Positions 51,718 through 63,487 of a DNA stretch of 64,000 nt are shown here, one piece after another. The notes beneath the pieces are model-generated. The model was not told where the DNA came from and did no database searches. It worked only from the letters and a program-made list of their open reading frames with translations. The stretch is from Riptortus pedestris (lineage: Eukaryota > Arthropoda > Insecta > Hemiptera > Alydidae), in contig CM032229.1 in NCBI GenBank assembly GCA_019009955.1, positions 372,001-436,000 on the forward strand, read 5' to 3'. The number at the start of each line of letters is the position of its first letter. Position 1 is the stretch's first letter. The translations under genes and the position numbers were made by a program.

Positions 51718-51901
51718 AACAACACAAGCTGCCCTCCTTCTGGAGGGTTCATCTCAGGGACAGCCTTCTAATCGGCCCAACTGGGTAATGTTTTTTTAAT
51801 TATTTCTTTTTAAAACAAGAAATTTTTTATTAAATTTTGATGGGCCATGTGGAAAGGAGTGCAGCTTTGCATCGTGCCTTTATTTGTTTAAATGATAATA
51901 T

Positions 51902-51902
<1 letters not shown>

Positions 51903-51950
<48 letters not shown>
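51903..51950. repeat. (TA)n microsatellite at 5' end of family Y copy 3
   Basis: TA dinucleotides directly before 'aaaattgtaacctctgtctg'. Confidence 0.95.
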
Positions 51951-51955
<5 letters not shown>

Positions 51956-53065
51956 GTAACCTCTGTCTGTACATTGATTTTTTTCGCGAAATTTCACGAT
52001 AACTTTTCGTTTCACATGTCATAGACACCATAACTGCATTTTGTTTCTTTGGTGTCTGTTTGTTTGTTTGTTTGTTTATTTGTTTGTTTGTTTGTTTGTT
52101 TGTTACCTTTTCACGCATAAACGGCTGAACCGAATTTTATGAAACTTGGTATGTATTTTACTACTAACCCAACTTAGACTTTAGGCTATGTTAATATTCT
52201 CTGAGACAAACAGGAGTGGGGGTTATAAGGGAGAGCTGAAATTAAAAATAGCAATATTTCGTTTCCTAATGCATTTTCGGCAATTGTGCACATAACAAAA
52301 GTTGTTTATTTTGTTATTTAGAGTAACTTTTGTTATATACACTTTTGTCGTATACCGAAGTTTAAATGCGTTATACGCTAAAAATTATAGCGGGAGTCCA
52401 CAATATTATTTGCCAAAAAAGACTCAACCGAACTAAATAAAACTCGGTATGTGTATTAGCAGTGAGGCCTTCATTATAATAAGCGATACCAACATTTCTA
52501 TGGACGGGCAGGAGTGGGGGTTATAAGGGAAGCCTGAAATTAAAAATAGCGATATTTCGTTTCCTATTCGTTTTTCGGCAAATATGTCCATAACAAAAGT
52601 AGTTTATTTTGTTATTTAGAGTAACTTTTGTTATATACACTTATATACAAGTATAAATGAGTTATACTTTAAAATTATACCGGGAGCTAACAATTTTATT
52701 GGGCACTAACGATTGAACCGAACTTAACAAAACTCGGTATGTCAATTAGCATTAATTCGTCCATGATTATAAGTTATATAAAAAATTTTAGGTTCGAACG
52801 GGAGGGGGGTTATAAGGGAGGCCTGAAATAAAAATTCACCATATTTACATGTATAAGAGACGGGAAATATAAAAATATCGAAGACATTGAAGTCTTATCG
52901 AACAAATAATTCTATTATTAGCAAATCCACGGCAACGACGGGTATCAATCCTAAACACTGGGGCGGGTAAATGTCAAAATATTGTGCAATGTAAAGCCTG
53001 CTAAAAAATACCATCACCATTCAGCCTCAAATGAATTCCCGGGCGAAGCCGGGTATCTGAGCTAG
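51951..53065 (+). mobile_element. Family Y Helitron-like element (copy 3), most complete
   Basis: Begins 'aaaattgtaacctctgtctg' next to (TA)n, has an internal (TTTG)n at 52065-52103, and three tandem units of about 240-300 bp, each with 'ggggttataaggga', 'gcgatatttcgtttcctat' and 'gaaccgaactaa..ctcggtatg'. It ends CCCGGGCGAAGCCGGG + TATCTGAG + CTAG (53062-53065), followed by T of a (TA)n tract. Non-coding. The 3' architecture is Helitron-like; a canonical 5' TC is not visible because the 5' edge merges into (TA)n. Confidence 0.75.
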
Positions 53066-53085
53066 TATATATATATATATATATA

Positions 53086-53297
<212 letters not shown>

Positions 53298-53399
53298 TGT
53301 GTGATGGGATGATAAGAGATGAGATAGGGTGTGATATGATAAGATCCTTCTACAAACATCTAGACCCCCTGACTTTTAACTCCCTCCTCGCTCTCTCAC

Positions 53400-54280
53400 A
53401 CACACTCTCCCCAAGCACACTATACTCTCGCTCCCTCTCTCCCCCACGCACACCACCACTCTCGCTCCCTCTCTCCCCCACGCACACCACCGCTCTCGCT
53501 CCCTCTCTCCCCCACGCACACCACCGCTCTCGCTCCCTCTCTCCCCCACGCACACCACCGCTCTCGCTCCCTCTCTCCCCCACGCACACCACCACTCTCG
53601 CTCGCTCTCTCCCCCACGCACACCACCACTACCGCTCCCTCTCTTCCCACGCACACCACCACTCTCGCTCCCTCTCTCCCCTACGCACACCACCACTCTC
53701 GCTCCCTCTCTCCCCAACGCACACCACCACTCTCGCTCCCTCTCTCCCCCACGCACACCACCACTCTCGCTCCCTCTCTCCCCCACGCACACCACCACTC
53801 TCGCTCCCTCTCTCCCCCACGCACACCACCACTCTCGCTCCCTCTCGACCCAACGCACACCACCACTCTCGCTCCCTCTCTCCCCGACGCGCCCCACCGC
53901 TCACGCTCCCTCTCTCTCCCCCACGCACACCACCACTCTCGCTCCCTCTCTCCCCCACGCACACCACCACTCTCGCTCCCTCTCTCCCCCACGCACACCA
54001 CCACTCTCGCTCCCTCTCTCCCCCACGCACACCACCACTCTCGCTCCCTCTCTCCCCCACGCACACCACCACTCTCGCTCCCTCTCCCCCACGCACCACC
54101 ACTCTCGCTCCCTCTCCCACGCACACCGCTCTCGCTCCCTCTCTCCCCCACGCACACCACCACTCTCGCTCCCTCTCTCCCCCACGCACACCACCACTCT
54201 CGCTCCCTCTCTCCCCCACGCACACCACCACTCTCGCTCCCTCTCTCCCCCACGCACACCACCACTCTCGCTCCCTCTTT
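53400..54280 (+). repeat. 34-bp minisatellite (about 25 units)
   Basis: Unit approximates 'ctctcgctccctctctccc' + 'ccacgcacaccacca'. As 34 is 3n+1, the translated product cycles through three frames and repeats every 34 residues, which explains long open frames on both strands. A few units are shortened near 54080-54130. Not a gene. Confidence 0.93.
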
Positions 54281-54299
54281 GACCATCCTGGTAGATGAA

Positions 54300-55600
54300 T
54301 TCGTTTTATGTCGAGTAGTCTATGATTTTGAAGGGTTGGAAATCAATGACATATCGATGTTTTGACAAAAATATTGGAATGATCAACTTATAGAAACCGG
54401 TAAATTTAGGGATCTTGTTTTTGGGGATTGAAGCTAGTGGCTGATTTGGATTAACTAATCACGTTATAATCTACATATTGTATTGTTAACAGGGTTTAGC
54501 TCCCAGATAAGTAATAATTAAATCCAAATAGCGTCAAGTCTATAATAGGATTGAATCAAGTCATTCGAATTCACTACCTTCATTTTAATTAGTTTCCTAT
54601 CCTATAGCTTCCTAGCCGACACAGGCACACTGGGCCTCAGATAAAGAAACATTGTGAGTTGCCTGAGGAGGCCTCGGTATATGCCCATACAATACCCTAC
54701 AGTCTTTATGAATTGTTCAACTGTGATATATGCAAGTACCCCTAGCTTAAGTTATCTATTTATTTGATTGTTGTTTGCTTTAGTAGCTAGTAAGTTGATG
54801 ATGTAGTTCCTAGCTTATTGGCGAGTGTGTAATTTTATCTTTGTATTTTTTTGACATTCCAAGTAGTTTCATTATGAATATGAAGTGAGCAGGTGCCTTT
54901 TTTTCTTGAATCCTCTCTTTGTGACCCCCAAAGAGGTAATAAGAAGATGTGAAAGGCTTAGCGATGAGACATTATACCTAAATTAAAGGTAAATAAATTG
55001 CCAAATTAAGGATTTTCACAGCTCGTTTTACATGATATTCCGAAATTGTTTTTACATTTTATATTTATCTTTAAGATTTTTTTTTTTTTTTACTAAGCTG
55101 TAAATATTTACGGCGGTAATGGTTCTTCCTAATTGTTAATTTAGTCCCTTAAATCTGATGAATGCTTTGCCTATGCCCTACCATTTTTATGAGACAACTA
55201 CTCGAGCTGATTATTAAAAAAAAAAAAAAAAAAACAGAGTAGAAAAATGAAAAAAATATGATGGGTGAAGTGGGTAAAACTTTTCCAGGGGGGAAATACA
55301 TTTAGGCTAAGCCTCTGCTGAATAGGGGAAATACAATAGGAGCCTTCCCATACAACCCCCATACAACCCTTCATATACAACATGCAATATTTTACCATAT
55401 CACTCTCCTCTATCATTTGCCGCCGGCTATCCTCTTAGCGGCAAGCACCACCTGTGCCCTGTATTTATCTACAACTTTATGGAACTCATCTTTCAACAAT
55501 CCTATTGTTCTCTTGGACTTGATGAATAAACCCTCAACAGACCTAAATTTAACACTTGTAAATTATCTGAAAATTGGAAACTTAGGGGATTTGTCGAACG
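54300..55600. other. Unassigned AT-rich spacer
   Basis: No gene or element recognised. Contains poly-T/A tracts at 55080 and 55215. Confidence 0.4.
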
Positions 55601-55619
55601 GTATTACAGGCTTTTATTA

Positions 55620-55720
55620 CGAGGAGATCCACAAATTTACCGATAGACGTTTGAGGAAATGTTTCGAAAATCGTCTCATGTGTTCAACCTCAATAGGAAG
55701 ACCTCAAAACAATAAAAAAA
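55620..55720 (+). repeat. Family X fragment
   Basis: Matches the 'atcgatggacatttgaagaa' to 'tgagtacaacctcaatag' block of the reference copy. This accounts for most of a 115-codon open frame that is therefore not called. Confidence 0.5.
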
Positions 55721-55879
55721 TTAACACTTCTATATTATCTGCCATAATGTTATTGCATAAGTGAACAAAGGGGGTACAATATTTCTAGAAGTCGCATTAT
55801 AGAAATACGTATATATGTAAGATTTAAATAAGATTCTAATTTATGATTTTCTAATTTATGAAACTAACGGTACACACTA

Positions 55880-55975
55880 ACCAACTACCCAGTGCTTGGG
55901 ATTTTATGTAGTGAGTTGGTAAAATGAATTCGCTTTACCCACCCAGAAACCCAACTGGGAGGCAATCTCAAACAT
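55880..55975 (-). mobile_element. Diverged SINE fragment
   Basis: The segment 'ttgggattttatgtagtgag' and 'caactgggaggcaatctc' corresponds to the body and B-box side of the tRNA-like SINE. Heavily diverged. Confidence 0.35.
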
Positions 55976-56009
55976 ATATATTGACTTACGCATAAGTACT
56001 ATATTCCAT

Positions 56010-56528
56010 CTCAAAAAGTGCCTCACGCAGAGGCAGCGTAAACTAAGCAGATTTCCCACGTGAAGTTTTACAATAGAGAAATCTACATACTTGTAACACT
56101 GGACAGCAACGTGAATATTAAGTGAACAGATATAAATGCTAACGAGAAATCTTCCAGTCAGTTTAAATTTTAATAATTTTCACAACAGAAAGCGTCTGAA
56201 TTGTAAACAAACAGGAATAAAGATTATACATGGGGGAATTGGGAAATTAAAAATATCTCCGTTATTTTGATTCAGATCGTAAAATTTTATAGAACGAATA
56301 TTGTTAAACTATTGATGGTCAACATTTATTCTGTGATGTCTTTTGATAACTCAGGTATTCTGCAAGTTATTCGTAATTTCTTGTTTTCTGATATCTACAA
56401 CCCCTCACCCCTTTCTACTCTTTTTTTCATAGAAATAGGGAATATGTTGTGAAATGAGATCACAAATGTGCTATATCAGCTCGTGAGAAATCTATTTAGT
56501 TTACGCAGCCCCTGCGTGACGGACTTTT
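56010..56528. repeat. Family X element with facing 40-bp terminal inverted repeats
   Basis: Left end 'agtgcctcacgcagaggcag' then 'cgtaaactaagcagatttcc'. The right end is 'aaatctatttagtttacgca' then 'gcccctgcgtgacggact', its inverse. Such facing ends delimit a TIR element of about 510 bp. A third copy of the end follows at 56842-56893. Confidence 0.7.
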
Positions 56529-56893
56529 AACCGATTCACTCAACAATAATTATCATCTTCGTTAATGGCGGAAATTGGAGCCGGGGATGTTCTTAGAAAG
56601 AGGAGATATTTGAAAATGGAAAACATTTCCGTTATTATGCTTCGGATCAAATCACATTACAGATACAAACTTGTTAGACTATTGATGCTGTACAATTATT
56701 TATGTATGTATTCAGAATTCAAATATTAAATCAGTTATTCCTACTTTGTTGGTTTCGACCTTCAGTAAACCTCTTTTTCTACTAACCGTATTTTTATTTA
56801 GAAATAGAATATAAAGTGGGATGCAATCAGCTGTGTGTCATAGCAGCACGTGGGAATTCTGCTTAGTTTACGCAGCCCCTGCGTGACGGAGTT
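56529..56893 (+). repeat. Family X repeat, distal part
   Basis: Distal X blocks and the terminus 'gggaattctgcttagtttac' + 'gcagcccctgcgtgacgga'. It adjoins the previous X element. Confidence 0.65.
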
Positions 56894-56899
56894 GTTATG

Positions 56900-58450
56900 C
56901 ATCTGGTGAGTTATAATGCCAACAGTTATTTCAACAGCAGATTACTTCTTTTCAATAAAAGAAAAAAACAATTATATTCGTATTTGAGTTCAGGGATTCT
57001 AAAAGAAAAACATAAATTTTGTGTAGGATTTTTTATTTATTTGTTTTTGGTTTACTACGATGAATTGACCATCATTCCTTAATTTAAGTAAATATTTGAC
57101 GAGAAATCCAGTTTTGGGTTATTGAAATATTACATGTCCTAATGTTAATCAATTTTATTTTAAAGGTGCAATGGAAAAAAATACATGACTTCCTTTTATA
57201 GACCTCATTTGAAATAGATAAACGATATCATTCATAAGAACAAAAAATATAAGACTACACGATTTACAGATTTTTTTTTGATTAACAAAAACGAACATCT
57301 ATAAATCTTTTGTATTTCTAATAGGACCGGAGAAATATAAACATTTTTTATTGTCACCAGCCCCGCCACTTCGATTTATATAAAGAGATGAGGTCCACAT
57401 CAAGACGTCCTTTGAGCGTTAAATATGACATTTCATCATTGTAAGACTACCACCAAGATTAGTTCCTATATTCGAAAAGGTTATTTATTTGAAGAACATG
57501 TCTCATTATCTGCAAGTTTTCAGACGCAAGTTCTTTATTTGAGGAACACTACCCTCCCATCGTCAGGTACAAACAATCAAAACAAAACATGTTCAAGACC
57601 AAGCAGCATCTAACACTATTACATTTAACAATGTTCAACCTAAAGTCTTCTACATAATAGCAACAAGCCTAATGTTCAGTTAGGTTAGGTATTTATTCGT
57701 TCAGCGGTCATACTCAGGAGTTGAAATGAAAAATGCTGTAATCTCATAAAAATCGTTCTGATAATTTATGAAAAGTCAGAGTATGAATGGGGTAAATAAG
57801 TTTGAGTAGAGAAACGGGAGGATCTAGTATATAATTATAAAAATAATTGAAAAGAGAGAGAAGTAATTAAGAAACTGAATAAGGATGTTGAAGCAGCAGA
57901 ATCATTCCCTGCACCAAGTCATATTTCTTCCAACATCTCCAATATTTCATCACCATTTTAAGTCTTATTAATTTCCTTGCTAATCCACCCCCCCCCCACA
58001 AATTTCTGTTTAAATTGATACGCGTTCAATATTTTCTGAGAAATTAATAAAAGGGTAAAAGGCTTTTCCTTGCTGGAGACGAACAAAAGAGTTCGGTTAT
58101 GTTTTCATTAAAAGAGCTCCGACAAAGTTTTCCATGCTTTTCCTCAGAGGAAAAAGGTAATAAAAAATAAATGAAAAGAAAGCCTTTGGTAAAACAAGGC
58201 CAGTGATTAAATTATGAAATAAATTAAAAGTTGGATTCATAACTGTTTCATGTCCCCTTGTTTCCAAAAAACATTTACTATTAGAAATACAAGAATAGAT
58301 ATTAATTCTTGGGATGAATAGATGAATTACTACAATTGAAATATAAAGTTCACGTTTCTTACAAAAATAATAAATGATAATTATTCATTTGGATTGAAAA
58401 ATTAAATTTTCAAACTTTAACGTTTTGATTACTACACTATTTATTTGACA
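56900..58450. other. Unassigned AT-rich spacer
   Basis: No gene or element recognised; one C-run at 57986. Confidence 0.4.
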
Positions 58451-58454
58451 ATCT

Positions 58455-58560
58455 CTACTTTTAGCAGATTTCCCTGAAGGGAAATCAGCTATTGAGGTTG
58501 TACTCATGACAGAATTTTCGAATTTCTTTTTTTCATACACGACTACCCCAGTATTGTGAA
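58455..58560 (+). repeat. Family X terminal fragment
   Basis: 'tttagcagatttccctgaag' palindrome-type end and 'ttgaggttgtactcatgac', then broken. Confidence 0.6.
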
Positions 58561-58564
58561 AACG

Positions 58565-58630
58565 TCGACTCACTACCTTTGCGGTGTACGCCGTGAAGAG
58601 GGTAGGCGAGAGAGGGGAACCCTGAGGGGA
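58565..58630 (-). pseudogene. Jockey-like RT fragment (about 20 codons)
   Basis: Minus strand reads PQGSPLSPTLFTAYTAKVV, aligned with PQGSVLSPTLFSIYTADVV of the intact Jockey ORF2. A tiny relic fused to the 27-bp array. Confidence 0.7.
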
Positions 58631-58639
58631 ACAACAACC

Positions 58640-59085
58640 AAACCCATCCTTCTCATAAGCAACATCATAACCTTCCTTCTCATTAACATCATCGAATCAT
58701 CCTTCTTGTAAACAACGTCAGGGTTAACCTTCTCATAAATAGCATCAGAATCATCCTTTTCATAAACAACATCAGAACCATCCTTTTCATAAACAACTCC
58801 AGAATCATCCTTCTCATATACAATATTAGACCCATCCTTTTCATAAACAACATCGGAACCATCCTTCTCATTAACATCATCGAATCATCCTTCTTGTAAA
58901 CAACATCAGGGTCAACCTTCTCATAAATAACATCAGTATCATCCTTCTCATATACAATATTAGACCCATCCTTTTCATAAACAACATCGGAACCATCCTT
59001 CTCATTAACATCATCGAATCATCCTTCTTGTAAACAATCATTAACATTAGAGAATCATCCTTCTTGTAAACAACATCAGGATCGT
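58640..59085 (-). repeat. 27-bp minisatellite with peptide-like unit
   Basis: Units of 27 bases with 'catcc' and 'tcataaacaacatcagaa'. On the minus strand the unit reads as a nonapeptide close to VVYEKDGSD, with variants VVYEKDDSG and IVYEKDDSG-like. A one-base change in 'gattcgatgatgttaatg' shifts frame at repeated positions (58680, 58880, 59020). A larger unit of about 200 bp is itself repeated. No start or flanking exon is seen. Confidence 0.75.
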
Positions 59086-59640
59086 CGGGTGAGAAGTCAT
59101 TAAGAACATTCTTCCTTTCTAATGTGTTAATAAATTTGTTATATACGGCTACGGTAAATTGTTTTTATATATGGCGCCTATTCGTGTTTTATGATGATTA
59201 ATCATTTTTATTTCTAAGATTTCAGAATTGATTTTTGTATGAAAATATTTTGGCAAATCAGTAATTTTTTTTTCTTATTATGTTTATAAAGAAGTGGAGA
59301 AGAGTGATTATTTAATATTTCGTTTTAATTTCTAGCAGCGTAAAATTTTCCATAATTTATTTTATTCTTTATTGATTAATAACTTACTGTTAGATTTCAG
59401 AGTTGTTGTATATTTTTGAAATGTATGCGACTAATATTGGGTAAATATTGTTGGATTGTTTTCAAGTGTGAGAGTATTTTATGAATGAAGATTTTTTTTA
59501 ATTTGGCGAAATGGATAAGCTTCTGATAGGAGTATCAGAGGACTTGCTGTTCAGAGCCCAAATATAGCTAATATCATTTGTAATGATACATTAATAATAA
59601 ACGAAGCCTTACAGCTGACATATCCTTCTTGCAGTTGTAA
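59086..59640. other. AT-rich spacer
   Basis: No feature recognised. Confidence 0.4.
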
Positions 59641-59816
59641 TGAAATGGGAACTAATAGGAATTATTGGAGAACTAGTGATGCAATGCTGGAATAGGGAAA
59701 TTCCTAAAGTGGAAATGCTCATAGCTAGTAGCTACTGCTGGGGGGGAGTTGTTTACTCAAAGCTAGGCGCCGACAGCCCGTCCTCAAGGCACCGCTCTGC
59801 CTGCCTTCGACCTCTT

Positions 59817-59890
<74 letters not shown>
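59817..59890. repeat. (CT)n microsatellite
   Basis: CT dinucleotide tract. Open frames of Ser/Leu and Arg/Glu across it are artefacts. Confidence 0.95.
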
Positions 59891-59893
<3 letters not shown>

Positions 59894-59944
59894 CTCCCCC
59901 AAAAAGTAACATTCAACATTACAAATGCAATATATCGTAGGAAC

Positions 59945-60160
59945 GGATGATGTCTGGGTTTCACTTGATTTTAAAAAGGCTTTGGAAACTGTTAGAATAA
60001 TTGAAGAAGATTGCTTCATAGACAATGTCATTTTTAGAAAATTATATGCAAAATATTTTTGCATTATTTAGTGAACAGGTGTACCGCAGTGAGCTGTATT
60101 AGTTCCCATACTGTTCTCAATCTACATCTTATGTTCTGCATGGAAAGATTCATTCAAGCA
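59945..60160 (+). pseudogene. Reverse transcriptase relic
   Basis: Plus strand reads DVWVSLDFKKALETVRIIEE and, after stops and a shift, TGVPQ*AVLVPILFSIYIL. These match the RT motifs xxLDFxKAFDTVxH and TGVPQGSVLxPxLFxIYI of non-LTR elements. Internal stops make it inactive. Confidence 0.65.
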
Positions 60161-60982
60161 AACGATAGTTGTATACATGGCTTTTAACTTCTTTGGGCAG
60201 CACTGACGTAATTGTACAAAGATAAAATGGGGACTAGAGGTGAACTACTGAGAATAGTGATAATACATATTGCTGTAAATAAAAAAAACAAAATGAGGTG
60301 GCTGTTTCTAGCGCCCCTAAATTATTCATCAAGCATTTTCAAAATGCGAAGAATTTTATTTTTCATTATAAGAATGTAAACCTTATTAAAAAAAAAAAAA
60401 TTTGCATTGAATTGTAAGGTATTTGAGATTGATCGGATAGCTAGATAGGATAGCTGGCCTTGTTCTAATTTGCTAATAATGTTTCCATCCGCCGAGACTG
60501 ATTTTCCCTGATTGGGGATCAAATTGAATTGAGAATCCACTAGTTCATCAATCAGCTTACTCAGGAACGACTCAATCAATTATTAATTCTATCAACCAAT
60601 TCTTCACAATCGATTAATGATATCATCTATACCTACATCCGTTATCACCTGTTGTAATTTGATCATTTCGAAATGGATTTCTCAGGAAATATTTGTATTG
60701 ATTTTATATCAATATATTATTATACCCTTTAGGAATCAAATGATTTTAATTCTCATTTTCATTAAACTCAATCAGCTGCTTTCTATTTGCATTTTTTTAA
60801 TATAACACATGTTTTAAATAAAAGAAGAATAATAGAGTCGAAAAATGACAGCCGACCAAGCAGCATCTCAGTTATTCATAGTTTAATTTCAAGATTAATG
60901 TCGTACATCCAGCGGTTATACAGTCTTCAACTCTTGTAACATTTTACGGTATTATATATATCTTATTAATTAATAATCTTAA

Positions 60983-61833
60983 AATGAATGTTTGTCTGTA
61001 TGTCCTTTACAGACTCGTAAATGGCTGAACCGAATTTTATGGAACTTAGTTTGTATATTACTACTAACTCAGGCTAGGTTTCTGGTTATATTAGTATTCT
61101 CTGTGACGAACAGGAGTGGGGGTTATAAGGGAGGCCTGGAATTAAAAATAGCGATATTTCGTCTCCTATTGGTTTTTCGGCAAATACGCACTTAACAAAA
61201 GTTCTTTATCTTGTTGTTTAGAGTAACTTTTGTAATACACCCTTTTGTCGTTTACCGAAGTATAAATGAGTTATACGCTAAAAACTATAGTTGGAGTCAA
61301 CAATTTTATATGGCACAAAAGACTCAACCAAACTAAACGAAACTCCGTATGTGATTTGGTATTAATACCTCCCTGATTATAAGCTATTTTAAAATTTCGA
61401 GGTATGAACAGGAGTGGGGGTTATAAGGGAGGACTGAAATATAAAATCACGATATTTCGTAACGTATTCATTTTTCAGCAAACGTGCATATAAGTTGTTT
61501 GTTTTGTTATTTAAAGTAAGTTTTGTTATAACGTTATAACTTTTGCCGTATAACGAAGTATAAATGATGTATACAGGAAACTCCGTATGTTTGACTATAA
61601 TAACATAATAATCTATGATTATGTTATATATAAAAAACGATACATGCACAGCAAATATACAAGTACATAACAAATACTTTTATTATAAATATATCCCCAG
61701 CACTCCGGACTCCGTAAACTATAAGTATTGAGATGGAAAAATATAAAAAAATTGTACAAAGTAAACCAAAAAAAAAATACCATCATCAATCAGCCATAAA
61801 TGAATTCCCGGGTGAAGCCGGGTACCTTAGCTA

Positions 61834-61834
<1 letters not shown>
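60983..61834 (+). mobile_element. Family Y Helitron-like element (copy 4)
   Basis: Starts within 'tgtttgtctgtatgtccttt', has two tandem units with the family marks, and ends 'cccgggtgaagccggg' + 'taccttag' + CTAG (61831-61834) before (TA)n at 61835-61888. Confidence 0.72.

Positions 61835-61888
<54 letters not shown>
61835..61888. repeat. (TA)n microsatellite
   Basis: TA tract immediately outside the terminal CTAG of family Y copy 4. Confidence 0.95.
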
Positions 61889-61894
<6 letters not shown>

Positions 61895-62279
61895 ATGCGT
61901 GGGTGGGGTTATCTAACAAATTCAAATGTATATTTATGATTTACTTTTTGTATTATTCATATTTATTTAACGTCTAATTTAGCAATAGGCTGAGCTTAAT
62001 TATTATTAGTCCATTGTGTGTGTGAGGGGGGGGGGCGGGTTAAGTGCCTGGGTGACACAATCCCTCAGCAAAGAGGTAAAGGAAAAGTTTTGTGAGGGGA
62101 AAAAATTCAAAATTTCTCAGTACTTATTAGGCATACAAAAAAATTGTATAGATCCACTTTTGTTTACCAGGAAAGGATCTATAAATTATATTCCATAACA
62201 TTCTTTGATTTGATGCATTGGAACGGAGATATCCTAAATGAGTTAAACTGCCGTCAAGCATATTGTTTATTTAATTAAT

Positions 62280-62800
62280 TAGTAATACATGGATGCCATG
62301 TGGCGACTACACGTGATTTTCAAGTTGCTGGAGAACACACAATTTGCACACCTTGAGAACACACAAGGTGCATCGACCGATCCTATTATCAATGAGTTCA
62401 ACCTTAGTAAAGCCCAATCTCGAGGTTGGCCAAAGAAACGAAATGCAGTTATGGTGTTGTAGCGGCGACTCACGTACTCGTAAGTGAGCCGTTCGCTAAA
62501 CAAGGTAACCTCGTGGTATAAAAAATACCAGATGGTTTTAAAAAAGTATGTTCAGTCAGTAAAATATAGTTAACCGGATTGCGAGTGTAAAGTTAAAAAT
62601 GCAAAAGAAAATGTCTGGTGTCGCGCGCTAGCTGGAACTTTATTATTTTGAGTTTACTGAGACTGTGTTGTGTCCGTCGAAAATGTGCGAAGTGTAAATA
62701 CTCTGAATAGACTTGTTTTATGTAAATATTACATCCTCATGATGAAGAGGTTATTTTGTGATTGTTCTTAATATACAAGTTGAAAAGTGAACAAAACTAT
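62280..62800. other. Possible solo LTR or promoter-like segment
   Basis: Contains a TATA-like 'ggtataaaaaatacc' at 62515 with GC-rich sequence around it and no ORF. Resembles LTR composition, but no second copy, terminal repeats or target duplication could be established. Confidence 0.25.
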
Positions 62801-62815
62801 TTATTTCACCCCACT

Positions 62816-62900
62816 CAGTCCACTAAAGTGTCAATGGCATGTGAAACGAAAAGTTATCATGAATTTTCGAGAAAAAAATCAACGTACAGACAGAGGTTAC

Positions 62901-62940
<40 letters not shown>
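62816..62940 (-). mobile_element. Family Y 5' end fragment plus (TA)n
   Basis: The complement of 'gtgaaacgaaaagttatcat' and 'gtacagacagaggttacaat' is the 5' end of family Y, followed by (TA)n at 62906-62941. Only the first 90 bases are present. Confidence 0.7.
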
Positions 62941-62945
<5 letters not shown>

Positions 62946-63148
62946 GATAAAGTAGTACCTGTCATTTTTAGCCCTGAAGAAGAGAAAATAAATATTCTCG
63001 AAATATTGGAATAAACTAAGATTTTTTCACCATTACTCCTAATGTAACCAGAAGTATAACAGTTATGTACAATAGTTCTATAGGAATCTTTAGTCTTGGT
63101 AAGTAGAATTAACACAAACACTATCTGGTACACTCTAATAACAATTTG

Positions 63149-63197
<49 letters not shown>
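63149..63197. repeat. (TA)n microsatellite
   Basis: TA tract with no recognised adjoining element. Confidence 0.9.
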
Positions 63198-63199
<2 letters not shown>

Positions 63200-63487
63200 T
63201 TTATTTGTTTCCTTCCTATAGTAACCCTATAAGAAGGCCGTTTATTAGTTTCTGCATGTCCCATGCAAGTTAGCATATCACATGCATTTGTAGTGTTACA
63301 ATACAATTTATACATAAATAATTTAAAAGTATAACATATATATATATATATATATAAAGAATTAACAATAACAACGTTAAAAGTAAAGTAAATCATATAA
63401 AGAGAAAATTATTAATCTTAAAAAGAAAAAAAAAAAAAGAAAAGAAATAATGATTATCCAATAAATATTTTATGTATTGTAGTTGTA

